From NCBI GenBank assembly GCA_949152475.1, contig OX424569.1:31913950-31977949 (forward strand): a stretch of 64,000 nucleotides of DNA, written 5' to 3'. This DNA is from Terebella lapidaria. Taxonomy: Eukaryota > Annelida > Polychaeta > Terebellida > Terebellidae. Both the position numbers and the translations under genes were made by a program. The notes beneath the pieces were generated by a model, which was given only the letters and a program-made list of their open reading frames with translations, was not told the origin of the DNA and made no database searches. Below are positions 33,493 to 46,672 of the stretch, in pieces. Each line of letters opens with the position of its first letter. Within the stretch, counting starts at the first letter, position 1.

Positions 33493-36400
33493 TCCATTAT
33501 AAAACGGTACTCAAGGTTCGCAGCCTAAATTGTTCCATAACGGAAAAAAACGCACGGTGACCTATACTTTTCTCGGCAGTTTTGTGCTCAAATATACCAA
33601 ATGTTGACATTTGATTAATTGTTTTGAGCAAATAAACCCTTTTGCCCTTTGGAGCGAGCCACCTTAAAAACATAAACACTATCTCATAACTTCATCGAGT
33701 ATCTGAACTTTTCATGTCCAAGGAAATAGATTCCTAACAAAACATATAGCTTTTCTGAATGATTCCTCTGTTGTGTTGGTTCTTTCTTCCCTAAATGCCT
33801 AATAGACATCCACTGTCTCCGAGATAATCTCCAAGACTGAAGATCAATTTGCAGCTGAAATAGAACTGACCAGTGGGGTTGGCAAACTGAATGTCCTGTG
33901 TTGTTTTGTGGCGACGCTGGAAGACAACTACATTATTCAATATGTAATAGTGAGCACTTACGTGTGCTGCAAAATATGCTTTCTAAAATTTTCCCAATTA
34001 CTACTTAATTAAGTGCATAATACATCTTTTCACGCAGGTGACATAAGACATGACTATTGATGTTGTTCTTGTCGAGATTGACAATTTCACTTCGTTGTTT
34101 CCTCATTTGTTGGAGCATGAGCTTCAACGCTAATGGTTCAGAAATATTGTGTTCAGAATGCTAGTCCATTTTTGCTGATGACAAAACACTATTCGTTCTC
34201 AACCCCTCCTGAATATATCATACTCTATGCTAACCAATGCAGTACATGTCAGACCCGGAAAATATGAGAATATGTTTTTTGCTTAAAGTTCAAAGAGTCC
34301 TTTGTGTTCCATTGCTCAGTCTTGCCTAATGATACAATGTATCTTTCAGACTGAAGGTCATTTGTCCGATTACTGGTCAATTGCCCATGCAAAGATATCC
34401 ATCCCGAATGACCAGTGTGTTCATAGGTTTCAATGTTCATGTATATTAATGCAGATGTCATGCGTCAGTGTTTGCGCGGGATGGGTTCCTGTGGGAATTA
34501 GTGGAGACAATATCTTGTGAATTCCAAGACGCAGGCTCTTGACTACAACCATGAACATCTATTTAATATTTGTTATTGAATTTTGTTATCAGCTCATGTA
34601 TTTAGAAGATATTGGCGAAGTTTGTCAATACAGCTCCCCTCATTATGTGCCTAGTGATCCTCAGCATACATGTGTGTTGTTTTGGGTGGACAAAGATTCT
34701 GTTTTGGACTATAAAATGCTGTAACATTACATAAGCTGTTAAAAGATGCGTGATGTGGTAATGATTACAAGAAAGCGGAAGGGAATATAAATACATGACA
34801 GTCGGTACAATTAGTATGACTCCCTATCTGGGAACGCTATTATGAAGTGTAGAGTAATGAAAGGCTGGTTAAAATGGATGCATAATTATATTTTACTATT
34901 GTTTCATCCATATTAGGTTATACGGAATATAGTTAATAACATTTTGATTTCATTGCCACATATGTATTGACGTGTAATACATATACCTGTATTAGTATAT
35001 GGTTTAATCAATAAATGAATAGTATATGATGTGAATGTTTACTATGCACCTCGTGACATGCTGTTCAGTATCACATTGAGATGTGACGTGGTGATGGGCC
35101 ACCGTCTATAGCACACCCACCATGGGTACTTCCAGAGAATTCAATTTAATTTTTCAGAACTACTCAGTAGCAGCATGTGGTCATCATAAAGTGACAGGTT
35201 CTCAATACATCCAAGACAGAATACTTACCCCATCCCTCGTCGCTCTAGATGGCACGATTCAATCCATCACACGGGGATTTGCATACTCCAACTTGATATT
35301 CTTACACGTGTGAAGAAGTGCAAATTTATTGAATCTATTCAAAGCCTCTCTTGAGATCAGCTCTCCGATCAGTGTATTGTAACAGGGAATGCCTGAAATA
35401 TTTTACCATGTGTGGTCGGTGTTAAAAAAACAAAATATCCATGATGTTTCTTATGATACCATGTAAATCTGCTGCGTGATTTAGGGAACACCCATGATCA
35501 GCTTGACAATACATGGCTTTGTATGGTACATGCCACAGCTGGAAAGTGGTAATACTCACAAAGTCACAAAACGCATGTAGGATAAACAACAATTAGCTCA
35601 AGAATGTACTGTCGTTTTTAGTTTGAATGATGCTATGAAACGATGTGTTATTTTGCTCTGGGAACATCATTACTCCAGTAATTCTGATATTGACTCCTGA
35701 CAGTTAAGCTAACGTGTCTAACCATAAATAAATCACATGGAATAAAGTAATGTCATTCAGATTCACCCTGTACATTCCTTCATGCACACGTGCTGATAAT
35801 CATGCCAAGTTAAATTATCAGTAATGTTCCCGCACCTGGACATGTCCTTGTATTGATAATATTTACTCAAGGAATCAATATTACATTGAAATAAGTGTGG
35901 TTTGAAGTTGAACATTGTGGCAAGGTAGAGTGAGTGAGAGGTGGCAGAGTATTTAGCAGTGTATATGCTAACATTGAGGAACTCTCATCGATGATTTGTG
36001 TTAACTTCTTAATATAGGCGGATAAGGGCAAAAATCGTTAGTTTCGATGAGCTGACTACAAACCGGTTAGAGTTGTGACCTCAGCATCATCGTCAGCATA
36101 TAAATCATATAACATCCCCGAGTAATGTATAATGGGCATTACACTGGATAGGGTATGATTGGAGCATGATTAAGTATGAAGTTATTCGTTATTTTGTATG
36201 ACACACCTTGCATTTAAAGTGTTATTGATCAGTCTTTTTACGACAACTTACTTGGGTCATGTATAATCATTTGTAACTTCTTTTTCAGTCTTTCAGTCTT
36301 CGGTGGAATTAATCGATCATGCGAGATCGCCATTATATATTACTGTTATGAATAGATGCAAATTCATTATGCTGAAGCGGACATGTACAGTAATCAGACT

Positions 36401-37017
36401 TCTAAACCTAATGGTTTTGGAATGAACAACATTTGTAGCAAAATATCATCATACTGTAGTTTATACGTGCTAGTAAGTAATCTTAACGCAATAATGAAAA
36501 GCGAACATATGCAGCCTTTTTCTTCTCATGTTGCAACATGACTCATGTATAACCAACCCCACGGTACAAAGCAATGGAGTGGAAAATTGTCTCTTCAGTC
36601 ATAGTGTTATCTTGCATTATATATGATACACGTTCCGGTAAAACCAATTTTATTGTTATGTCAGTATTGTTTAGAAGAGTGGTCAGGCGTCAAATTTTAA
36701 TACTGACACGAGAATACCCTACTCGTTTATTTTTATTGTGCAATTGAACATTTCTAGTCCACTATCCAGTGCAAATAATGACAGTATTAGGAAACGTTTT
36801 TTTCTATTTTTTATTCTATGATCCCTGTCCTGTGTTTCACGGTTCAATAGTTTCTGATTGTCCTGAATGTCATATTCTTCCTTATAGGTCCATTTGCCTT
36901 ATGAAGATACCGCTCCGCTCTAACCAGTGGCGATGTTGGAGTTCTTATGGAGATGTGTTATGGTGCATCGTCTATATCATGTACAAATGCTATGTTTGTT
37001 AGGTTTCCTGTTGTTAA

Positions 37018-37552
37018 GGCAGCTGCCTTCGAAACCAGTCAATATTTTTTGAAAATTATATTTCATGTTAAACATGCTAAACTAACTGAATGAAACATAC
37101 ATCAAATGTAATGAAAATAACTGGTCCTCAGGGAAATTTTGCTCATTTGAACAGGCGATTCTCATGTGATAACAGGAACTGTATCCATCACACGCAGATG
37201 TAAAGAAAGCATAGAAGTGCGAGATAGACTGACAATTCCACGCACATCATGGTATATCACTGATTATTTCCTCACAACTACACCATATATGCACATGCGA
37301 ACTGGAAAATGTATTCGATGTGGACTTTTAAGCGCGATTTGAGCATTTGTTTACATTCGGGTTTGATGGGTACACTTCGTTTGTTTATTTACAAAACCGG
37401 TACGAATTGGGCACTAAAACGGATGAAAAGACAACTCGGACGGACTGTAATCGTCAAAATCATTGAGCACACCTTTTGTTATATTGCATTAGATGTGTTC
37501 AACAAAAAATTGGCTTTGAAAAAAATATTGCATACATTCGAAGGCAGCAGCT
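37018..37552. mobile_element. 535-bp piggyBac-like MITE with TTAA duplication
   Basis: Copy A has the uninterrupted site TGTTGTTAAGACTAG (TTAA at 12979-12982). In B, TTAA lies at 37014-37017 and 37553-37556. The inner ends are GGCAGCTGCCTTCGAA and TTCGAAGGCAGCAGCT, inverted with 14 of 16 matches. The TTAA target and the short TIRs fit piggyBac. An 86-codon open frame (37309-37569) shows no transposase motif. Confidence 0.75.
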
Positions 37553-39930
37553 TTAAGACTAGTAATTAACTGATGAAACTGCAACGATGAATATTTCGCG
37601 GAACTCATTATATTGCTCCTTGTGTGTATAATATATTGAAGAAGTTGACACCACTGTAATACATTTACATATTCCGGACGTAACAAATAATTTGCAATAT
37701 TTTTATTTATCGTCAACTTTACTCGGTTTTGCTCTAACCGTTGAAATCTAAACACGACGACGGAGAACTGAAATGTATCATATGTCACTCAAACCCATTA
37801 CAATTTTAGCACATATGCAGGCACTGGAACTACGGTTGTATTATATAACCACATAGTATACAATTTTGACACCATTAATGTTATGTTCCAGTCATTGAGC
37901 CGATTTTACTTAGTAAATTTTCTGATCGATTCCTGGCTGAAATTGGTTTGTGATAGGGAAAGATCAGATATGTCCAATTCCACGATCATCATAATCATTA
38001 TAATACACCATGTACATGACACTGTATGCAAAAATATGGTATTATCTTGGAAGCGACACCACAACGCCGAGCATCAGAAAATGAAATGAACATTGCCATG
38101 CCTGCTTTGATAGCGAAAACACCCGGAAATCGACAATTAGAGAACGAAGTTCACATTACTCACAATCCAAAGCCCGGACTGATGCTGATGGTATCTTGTA
38201 CATTTCTTTTCCTAATTGTCGACGTTGAGGTGTCGTTCCCACGGCAGTTCCGTATTTTTTGCGCATATTGTTTATACGCATGATGTATGATGATAATTAT
38301 GACGAACGTGTACATTCATCTGATCTTTTCCTATTACACACCAAATTCAAAATCAGTCAGGAGTCGATTAGGAAATGTACTCCATAAAATCGTCTCAGCA
38401 AATGTTACGAGGGATACAATTGCGCGATAAGGGAACATTGATAAATTACAGTGTGATAGCTGGATAACCATCACGTATTACAAAACTACTGTCATTATGG
38501 TGCAATTAATACCATTACCCTTATTTGTTATCGCCTAATCCCACAAATTACAGGTGTATTTCGGTCAACAACTGGTATGTTTAGGAGACATAGGATGAAA
38601 ACGGTTGACTAATGTCGTGTTGCATGGATATTACCTGATGTGCAATCTACGATAACGACATGATACAAAGAGGATTGTAGAAATAATCACGCCAGCCCAG
38701 GCCCAATCGGGAATACAATGGTGTAATGTTGAATAATTGAAGAATAGCGGGCGTGTTTGTGTTCACACTATGCCCCTGTTTCTCGGTATATTACATTCCT
38801 GGAACTGTTGTCATCACTATTGCAATGCTTTTCCGAGTAACACATATACTGCACACGCTTATTGCTCCATGGTCCAGTATCATTAGAACAGGTGACAGTT
38901 CCATATACATGTACATGATAGATTAGCTACTAGTATTGATGCAAAAAGTTTTTTTAGTAAAAAAAAAACACAGTTATCGGGTAAAAAATCAATGTTATGT
39001 GCACATTTAATCAGTCATTGTGATGGCAAGATATATGTCGCCAAAAACATCTGCCAATATAACACTATGATGGATTGATTTTTTGTATACTACATGTATT
39101 ACATTGTCTGCAATAAAGAACATTTGAGTTTCTATATACATCAGATGGGAACATGCATCCAATAAACATTCAAATATTTATGAAGTCCGAAACAAACCCC
39201 TTAATATTTTGTACCATCAACAAAATTCCCTGTAACCCACATATCAGTAACCGCCGATATACGATGTTCTTATACAGTTAGCATACTAACAATACTGCTA
39301 GTATACATCTCACTTTCATCGATTTTGCCTGACACTGGACTTTGAGATTGGATAATGGACTCGGTTTTTTCATTCGGAATACTTTTTACTTGGGTATTGG
39401 TTCCATGTTTTTTTTTGTGTTTTCAATGTTTTGAAAGAAACTACTACATATTATTCGTTCTAAATTTTTAGTTCAGAATACATACTTGTCATGACAATAT
39501 TCTGCATGTATTTTGTATTTCAGGGGTTTGTCGGAACTTCTCTGTGACAAGTACATCTGCCAACCTGGGATGAACAGATCTCAAACATCTATGTGGTAGG
39601 TCGATATCGACAAGTTTGCTCAGTAAATAATGCTAGGTGTACCTTATTGTTAAAAGGTGGACATTTCCACAACACATACATTTCTTTTCATATTCCAGAT
39701 GTCCACCCTTCAGTTTTACTCACCATTTTACAACTATGTTTGCATGCTAAGTAATACACAATATCATAACCATTCAATATATTACGTATGAAATGTGCCA
39801 AACTGGCCGAAAACCTATCTCAGGTTAGCAACTGACCACCTCTAATAACATTTTATAGTTACATGTACGCCATTTATAACTAAATATTATATTTGAATCA
39901 TAATCATGAAATATCATAGTACAAACGGCT

Positions 39931-41279
39931 ACTATTCTACAAAGCAGCAACCTCTCTGAAATACCAGTACATTCTGTAACAACTATCGAGATATTTCACC
40001 GTGAGTTCAAGATCGAACCTGAGACAATAAGCGACATCAATAATTATGTGCAGCACGTGTATAAATGTTTGTTTTCCCGCCCATGCATACTGAACACGAG
40101 TTCACAGAGTGGCCAGAGCGTGGGAGTTGCTAATATATCAAAGTCATTAAGATTATTTTTAAGAAATATGTTTGGTGTGTACTTTTTCCGGACAAATGCT
40201 TTCATGGTTTGTTTCATTATAAGATAGTATTACTTGCTTAACACTACCCCCAGGGATTTCGATTTGTGGCAATCATTGGATAGGGATCACCAGAAGGGTT
40301 ATTTGTTTAGCTTCATTGATGATAATATTCTGTGTAGGTTTTATATAGCTAATTTATCACATGCTATTAATTTATCTTGAACTACAAACAGTAGGAACAC
40401 AATGATTTCCGACAGTGTGATAACCTTTGCCGGAAACATCATGTTTGCACTATTTTTTTCTTCACATTTTTGCTTCACATTTCACATATTCACATGCACA
40501 TTTCTTGATGTGAAACAACAATGAAAGCACAAGTGTTCTATGACTGGACAATGTAACTTCACGCGATTCAGCCTTAGCAACATATAACCATGCAGAAACG
40601 TACAACCACTGTGACGTCATAATAGTATTTGACGACCCGCTGATCTACATTGTTTATACTGTATAAGGGGTCCTTGAGTACAATCAAAGATTGCAAGAAG
40701 TTCTTGCAATCTTTGGTACAATTTCACTTTAATTTACAGGGGGTGGGTTCTAAAATATTTCAGAATCATAAATTCATAGCATGTGATAAAAACGAACCGG
40801 TTTCGTGTATTTTCCAGCACACGGGAAAGATCTCAATTGAACTGGCGGAAGAACATCAAAAAGCACTCGACCTTCGGCCTCGTGCTCTCTTGTATTCTTC
40901 CGCCAGTTCAAACTCGATCTTTCCCGCGTGCTGGAAAACACACTCACCTAGTTTTGTCATTATATATATGATATTAGTATATTATTACCCTCTTTTAATT
41001 CACAAAATAGAATCAAAACTAGACTATGTGTAGTGTTGTGTTCATAAGTCGTTAATATATTTATACCTTTACTCTAATCTGCAATTCAATAACAAGGCTG
41101 TCAATGCCAAATACAGGTCCCAATTTCGGACGATATATACATCAATTTACATCTTTTATGTTGACAACACTGGAATAAGCCCATCAACGATATTAGTAAA
41201 TGTTAAAAAAATAGTGGTATTTTTAATAATTTATTAGTAAAACATTACACCAACCAACACATTTCATGACCTATGACAT
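39931..41279 (+). repeat. Local tandem duplication at the end of copy B, unit B1
   Basis: Starts ACTATTCTACAAAGCAGC, as does 41885, and ends TTTCATGACCTATGACAT, matching about 42625. It contains a roughly 600-bp insertion (40354-40960) that is absent from unit B2. Confidence 0.75.
40354..40960. repeat. About 600-bp insertion in B1 containing two strong hairpins
   Basis: Unit B2 runs directly from ATATAGCTAA to TATATATGATATTAG (about 42292-42315); B1 has about 600 bp in between. CAAAGATTGCAAGAA and TTCTTGCAATCTTTG form a perfect 31-nt palindrome with a 1-nt centre (40685-40715). A longer imperfect hairpin spans 40805-40943, with arms of about 50 bp containing TTTTCCAGCAC...GAACTGGCGGAAGAA. 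The 127-codon open frame over it (40650-41033) is a product of the hairpin and is not supported as a gene. Confidence 0.65.
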
Positions 41280-41884
41280 TGTAACGGGGTTTCCCCCTCT
41301 GTGACGTCCGGATAACACGGTTTCTTTGGGAGGTGGTTGAGTCTGTTTTTAGTTAACCGGAGCTGGAACGGAAAACTCCGGGGACACTGCTGCTTGCACG
41401 GCTGGATCACGGCTAGAAGTCTCTAAGGGTTGGTAGCGTGGTCTGGAATGGACCGCCAACCGTTCTCTTCCCCCGACTGCAATCCGCAACTGCACCTGAA
41501 AGTAAGAATCCGGTGGCGTTTCCGCTACCGGTACTGCAACTGCTCTGTCGGGTCACCGTTTCCGCAACTGCTCCGTTGTTTCCCGTCTCTCTAAACTGCG
41601 GCTGCACCTGAAATGAGGAATCTAGAAGCGTCTCCGCCTCCGACTCTGCAACTTTTCCGTCAGGTACTGCCTCTGCATCCGCTCCGCTGCTATTGTCTCC
41701 ACTGCAACCGCGACTGCACCTGAAATGGAGATCCTAGAAGCGTCTCCGCCTCTGGTACTGCAACTGCTCCTGTCTCTGCAACTGCGCCGTCAGGTACCGC
41801 CTCCGCAGTGGGTCCGCTGCTTCCACCTCCGTCTCCGTCTTCTTCTTAGGTGATCTGGGTTCTAGATCACTCTCAGACGTCGTC
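41280..41884 (-). mobile_element. Reverse-complement partial copy of the LTR-like element
   Basis: Begins TGTAACGGGGTTT and matches the reverse complement of about 23243-23925, including the minisatellite and the TCTAGCC/GGCTAGAAG region. It stops where the 22545 element has TGTAACGACGTC, so the TATA and AATAAA half is missing. It sits exactly between units B1 and B2. Confidence 0.7.
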
Positions 41885-42640
41885 ACTATTCTACAAAGCA
41901 GCAACCTCTCTGAAATACCAGTACATTCTGTAACAACCATCGAGATATTTCACCGTGAGTTCAAGATCGAACCTGAGACAATAAGCGACATCAATTATGT
42001 GCAGCACGTATATAAATGTTTGTTTTCCCGCCCATGCATACTGAACATGAGTTCACAGAGTGGCCAGAGCGTGGGAGTTGCTGAGATATCAAAGTCATCA
42101 AGATTATTTTTAGGAAATATGTTTGGTAGATTTTTTTCCGACAAATGTTTTCATGGTTTGTTTCATCATAAGATAATTTTACTTGCTTAACTATACCCCC
42201 AGGGATTTCGATTTGTGGCAATCATTGGATAGGGATCACCAGAAGGGTTATTTGTTTAGCTTCATTGATGATAATATTTTTTGTAGGTTTAATATAGCTA
42301 ATATATATGATATTAGTATATTAGTACCATCTTTTTATTCACAAAATAGAATCAAAACTAGAATATGTGTAATAGTGTTGTGTTCATTAATCGTTAATAT
42401 ATTTATACCTAATGATAGTCCTTCTTCAAATCTGCAATGCAATAACAAGTCTGTCAATGCCAAATACAGGTCCCAATTTCGGACGATATATACATCAATT
42501 TACATCCTATATGTTGACAACACTGGACTAAGCCCATCAACGATATTATTAAATATTCAATAAAATAGTGATATTTTTAATAAGTTATTAGTAAAACATT
42601 ACACCAATCAATATATTTCATGACCTATGATATTATCATG
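41885..42640 (+). repeat. Local tandem duplication, unit B2
   Basis: Matches B1 from ACTATTCTACAAAGCAGC and lacks the 600-bp insertion. A further diverged relative lies at about 46840-47070. Confidence 0.75.
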
Positions 42641-43046
42641 ATAACATGTCGATATAGCTACATCATCTTACAGCATGGAACGGTCAGGGATCAATAGGAA
42701 CATCTAAATTACATACATTAGTACAAGAACGATTAACATTAACAATATAAATATTATTTAAATTGAGATATCGATTTGTTGGTGTAGCAAATAAAGACAC
42801 GATAGCTTTCGATAAAACAAGAACATTCCCTTACAATGTAATATTTACATGTAACGGTTACACCCCCGGATATACACCCATTCAATCAGACATCGATTCT
42901 AAAACAAGTGTATGCCTATTACGATGTGAACTACATTGTATATTAGATATGTTGATGAATAAACATCACACACTATTAAGCAGTTTATTCATATAGGTGG
43001 ACAAAACTAGTGACCGTCTACATAGTCTACTGTATTTAGGGTTTGG
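42641..43046. other. Unassigned spacer
   Basis: A+T-rich. A 77-codon open frame from about 42763 has balanced composition but no recognised motif or splice context; it is not called as a gene. Confidence 0.4.
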
Positions 43047-46000
43047 GGTAGACATTTGGGTGTCAAAGCTGAATTTTTGCACAGTGACTCTGGAGACCAT
43101 ATAGATAACCCACAAAAAAGTCCCCATCAATCCCATTGGGGGTTTTCCTAAAAATCCAAGATGGCCATTTATACGCGAAATAGCTTAAAATTGACCTAGC
43201 GAGTTATCTACTGCACCTACGTTGGTGATTTTAGTGTCTACCCCCATGTTTTCTGACCCAAGGAATCTGATGGTAATATTGCTGAGTCTCTGTGACTGTT
43301 GGTTGTTCCAGAATCCAAAATGGCTGCCAAAACGTTTTCCAGCTAATTTTCAGCTGCTATGGCAGATAGAAGCAAAATTTGGGTGTTTAACCCCATGTTT
43401 TCTGACCCAAGGAATCTGATGGTGATATTGCTGAGACTCTGCGACTGTTGGTTATTTCATTATCCTAAATGACCACCACAAAACCCCGCGGAATTAATAA
43501 AATCACGTTTCCATCTATATTCCAGTTTCTATGGCAGATTGAGGCAACATTTTGGTGTCTACCCTTATATTTTCGGACACAAGGAATATAGTGGTGATAA
43601 TGCCGTGTCTATGGAACTGTTGGTTGCCTAAGAAATAAATATGGCTGCCATCAAAATCTGTGAAATATTTGCAAACCACGTTTCAACTTTATATCAGCGT
43701 GTGTGGCAGATAAAAGATTTTGGTGTCTATATTTATGTTTTACTCAGTGAAAGAAATACCAACACCAGTGGACCCATTTTCAACTAACGAGTTAAAACTG
43801 CCACATGATCTCTGTAATTTCATAAACTGAAGTTTGAAACCAACACAGACATTGGATTACTACAATTTATTGATGCGGCATAATGACAATCACAGTGCCG
43901 AATTGAATTTGCAGGAATGTGGAGGGACTGCATCTTAGCAGAGCCATTTGATCAAGAGAGACGACTCAGTTTTTTTCATGACTGAGAGTAGCTCTACCTC
44001 TCGAGAAATCATCTGTTCAGTTGTAGTTGGTATTAGGTCTACCATGTTGATGAATAGTTGCTGTTCACGATGCAATGGTTTTTGATTTTCAAAGATTTGC
44101 AAAGTTTTGATTTGCTTCGTTTTGAATGACAGCCTAAGCTGTGTGAATGGTGCCTGCTCAGCACAGCAAAGAGTTTTGATGAACCCTTGTCATATTTACA
44201 AACAAGGAGAGTAGAGAGAGGTTGATGCTAATTTATGAGAGGCAAAAGCATGTCAAAAATCCTGATGGAGCATGCTTACATGTACTTCTAAAGCAGATCA
44301 TTGCACGACAAGAATTCCTCCACAATGGATCTCAGCTCATCCACATCCACAACTCTCACCCACAATGGTACTGTGAACAAGAGGTTCTGCTGAGAACCCT
44401 TCAACAACCCGCGTGTTCCTGTATATTTTAAGTTTTGGCATGGCAAATATTTTTAGCCCATTGATCTCAGAGGGGAACTACGAGCTTGAAATCTCCTGAA
44501 TGTCGGCTCGGATCGTGCTGCTGTTCCACAGGGATTGCTCAAATTGATCTACTATGATTGTCAAGCAACTTGCTGGCGTAGAATGTGTGACCATGGTGGG
44601 TTTAAGCTGTACAACTGCGCCAGATGAAAACATCACAGAAGAGACAGACTGACCAACGATTCTACATGCACAAATTAACCCTTCATACTGCCATGTCATT
44701 GGTAAATAAAGCAACCTAAATATTTGATGGTGTTTTTACACACGCGATGATTATTCATATCGCAAAGCACCATGGTATTTAGAACCAGTAGTTATTATAC
44801 ATGTGTTATATATCCGATACATCATGACATATACTTCAGTTTATGGGTACATGGTAACCATATTGAATCTATATAACTTATACGTTGTACCTATATAAGG
44901 ATCCTCTGTTGCCTTTCTCGAATTCCCTGAGTCACAAAACTAGGATGTGGACACCATAATCTTATATATGTCTGTCATACATGTACATGTAGAAGTCGAC
45001 AGATCTCAATGGAGTATATTGTTGATGTAAAAGAATAACTAGTTCGTTGAATTCCACCTTCAGATATATTGTTGGTGTCATATCACGGAATAACCCTAGA
45101 TTTGGTGATTACCTATGTCAGAATATCCAGACGGATTGGAAAGCAAACAAATTATTGATTCTTCAATATCAACTTCTTACCTCGATATTTTCCTCGAAAT
45201 TGACCACAAAGGTAAAGTGTGTACAAGGTTATATGACAAACATGACGAATTTGGTTTTCCTCTTATCAATATCCTTGTCTTGAGCAGTAATATCGCAACT
45301 TCACCAGCCTACGGCTTCTAAACATACGTGTCACAGTTTTCCAGCTATGCCAGATAGTGCATATATCCTACCAGGAACTCATAGCCGGAGCACAGGTTTC
45401 GACTTCCAAACTGCTCAAACATGACTGTATATTGTTTAAACTTTAAAATGTTTTATGGGAGGCATGGTTGAAAGTTATTTGAAACCTCTCACATACATGC
45501 ACATGTATGATGGTATATATTTTCCCATCATTGTGACTTTGTGGATGTATTTGCATCTAAATTTACAAGTGTGGATAGCAGAGCGAATGCCACATGCGGG
45601 GCAAGAGATGTTTACTATTCCGGAGCACCTGATCTCACACTCAGTTGCCTGATTGTATGTGATGTTTAGGTGGCTACGACTTTGTGAAGTAGTATCATCG
45701 AGATTTTACTTTGGTCTTGGGATAGGAGTTAATGTGTTTGTTGGTATATCCATTAGTGCTCATTTAGCCAGAAACCTGATTTGAGGTTACGATCGATTGG
45801 AACTTTGAAACCACAGCGCGTCCCAGAGACTATTATCACCGTTCCAACATTACCATTGGACTCCATGGGTCAGAAAACATGGGGGTAAACACCAAAATGT
45901 TGTTTCGATCTGCCAGAGAAGGCTTTTTTAGTATAAACTTTATTCAATGATTCCCAAACAAGCAATAGCTTATGTGAATGGGTCTCAACGATCTGCCAGA

Positions 46001-46672
46001 GAAGCTTACATAAATCGAAATTTAATTTTGCGAATTTAACAGGTTTTGATGACAGCCATATTGAATTCTGAAACCACTATTAGTGACAGACTCAGCAATA
46101 TCTTTAGAATATCCTATGATCAGAACATACGGGGGTAGATACCAAAACGTATGCCAGATCATATGCCAGAAATATTGCAAGAAAACGTTATTCTGCAAAT
46201 TTCATCGGTATTGATGGCAGCCATTTTGAATTTCGAGGCAGTCAACAGTCACACAGACCCTGCATTATCACCATTGGATTCTTTTGATGAGAAAACGTGG
46301 GGGTAGACACCAAAATTTTGCCTCTACTTGCCATAGCAGCTGAAATATAGTTGGAAATGAGATTTTACGAATTTCTCGAGTTTTCGTGGCAGCCATATTG
46401 GATTTTGAAACAACCAACAGTCACAGAGACTCAGCAATATCATCATTGGTTTCCTTGGGTCAGAAAACATGGGGGTAGACACTAAAATCACCAACGTAGG
46501 TGCAGTAGATAACTCACTAGGTCAATTTTAAGTTATTTCGCGTATAATTGGCGGCCATCTTGGATTTTTGGGAAAACCCCCCATGGGATTGATGGGGACT
46601 TTTTTGTGGATTATCTATATGGTCTCCAGAGTCAATGTGCAAAAATTCAGCTTTGACACCCAAATGTCTACC
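43047..46672. mobile_element. Foldback element with long internally repeated inverted arms (3.6 kb)
   Basis: GGTAGACATTTGGGTGTCAA at 43047 is mirrored by TTGACACCCAAATGTCTACC ending at 46672. The inversion continues inward for about 700-850 bp. Each arm contains 3-4 diverged units of about 150-170 bp with TTCTGACCCAAGGAATCTGA, CTGTTGGTTG and AAAATGGCTGCC, or their complements (left near 43252, 43399, 43570; right near 45810, 46070, 46240, 46408). The core (about 43800-45800) shows no transposase; open frames of 60-80 codons are unrecognised. Long repetitive TIRs fit Foldback/Galileo-like elements. No target duplication was found. Confidence 0.75.

Larger units (their letters stand above)
30094..33663. 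mobile_element. 3.57-kb TTAA-flanked insertion in copy B
   Basis: Copy A reads GTGTTCCTAAAAACATAAAC (about 2579-2598). In B the corresponding flanks are GTGTTGTTAA (ends 30093) and TTAAAAACATAAAC (from 33664), so TTAA is duplicated as in piggyBac-type insertion. The terminal bases are only weakly inverted (about 10 of 17 match). Inside are a nested 0.8-kb TIR element and a 186-bp satellite array. No transposase is seen, so it is non-autonomous or decayed. Confidence 0.55.
28691..42640 (+). repeat. Segmental duplicate copy B
   Basis: Head-to-tail partner of copy A: 28691 corresponds to position 1, and 40241 to 15724. It lacks the LINE, the Harbinger MITE and the 1.1-kb insert of A, and has its own insertions at 30094-33663 and 37018-37552. 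The end of B is further duplicated locally (39931-41279 and 41885-42640). No gene is supported in the unit itself. Confidence 0.75.

Noticed and set aside
40650..41033. 127-codon gene
   Set aside because: The frame spans an inverted repeat inside a B1-only insertion and lacks motifs.
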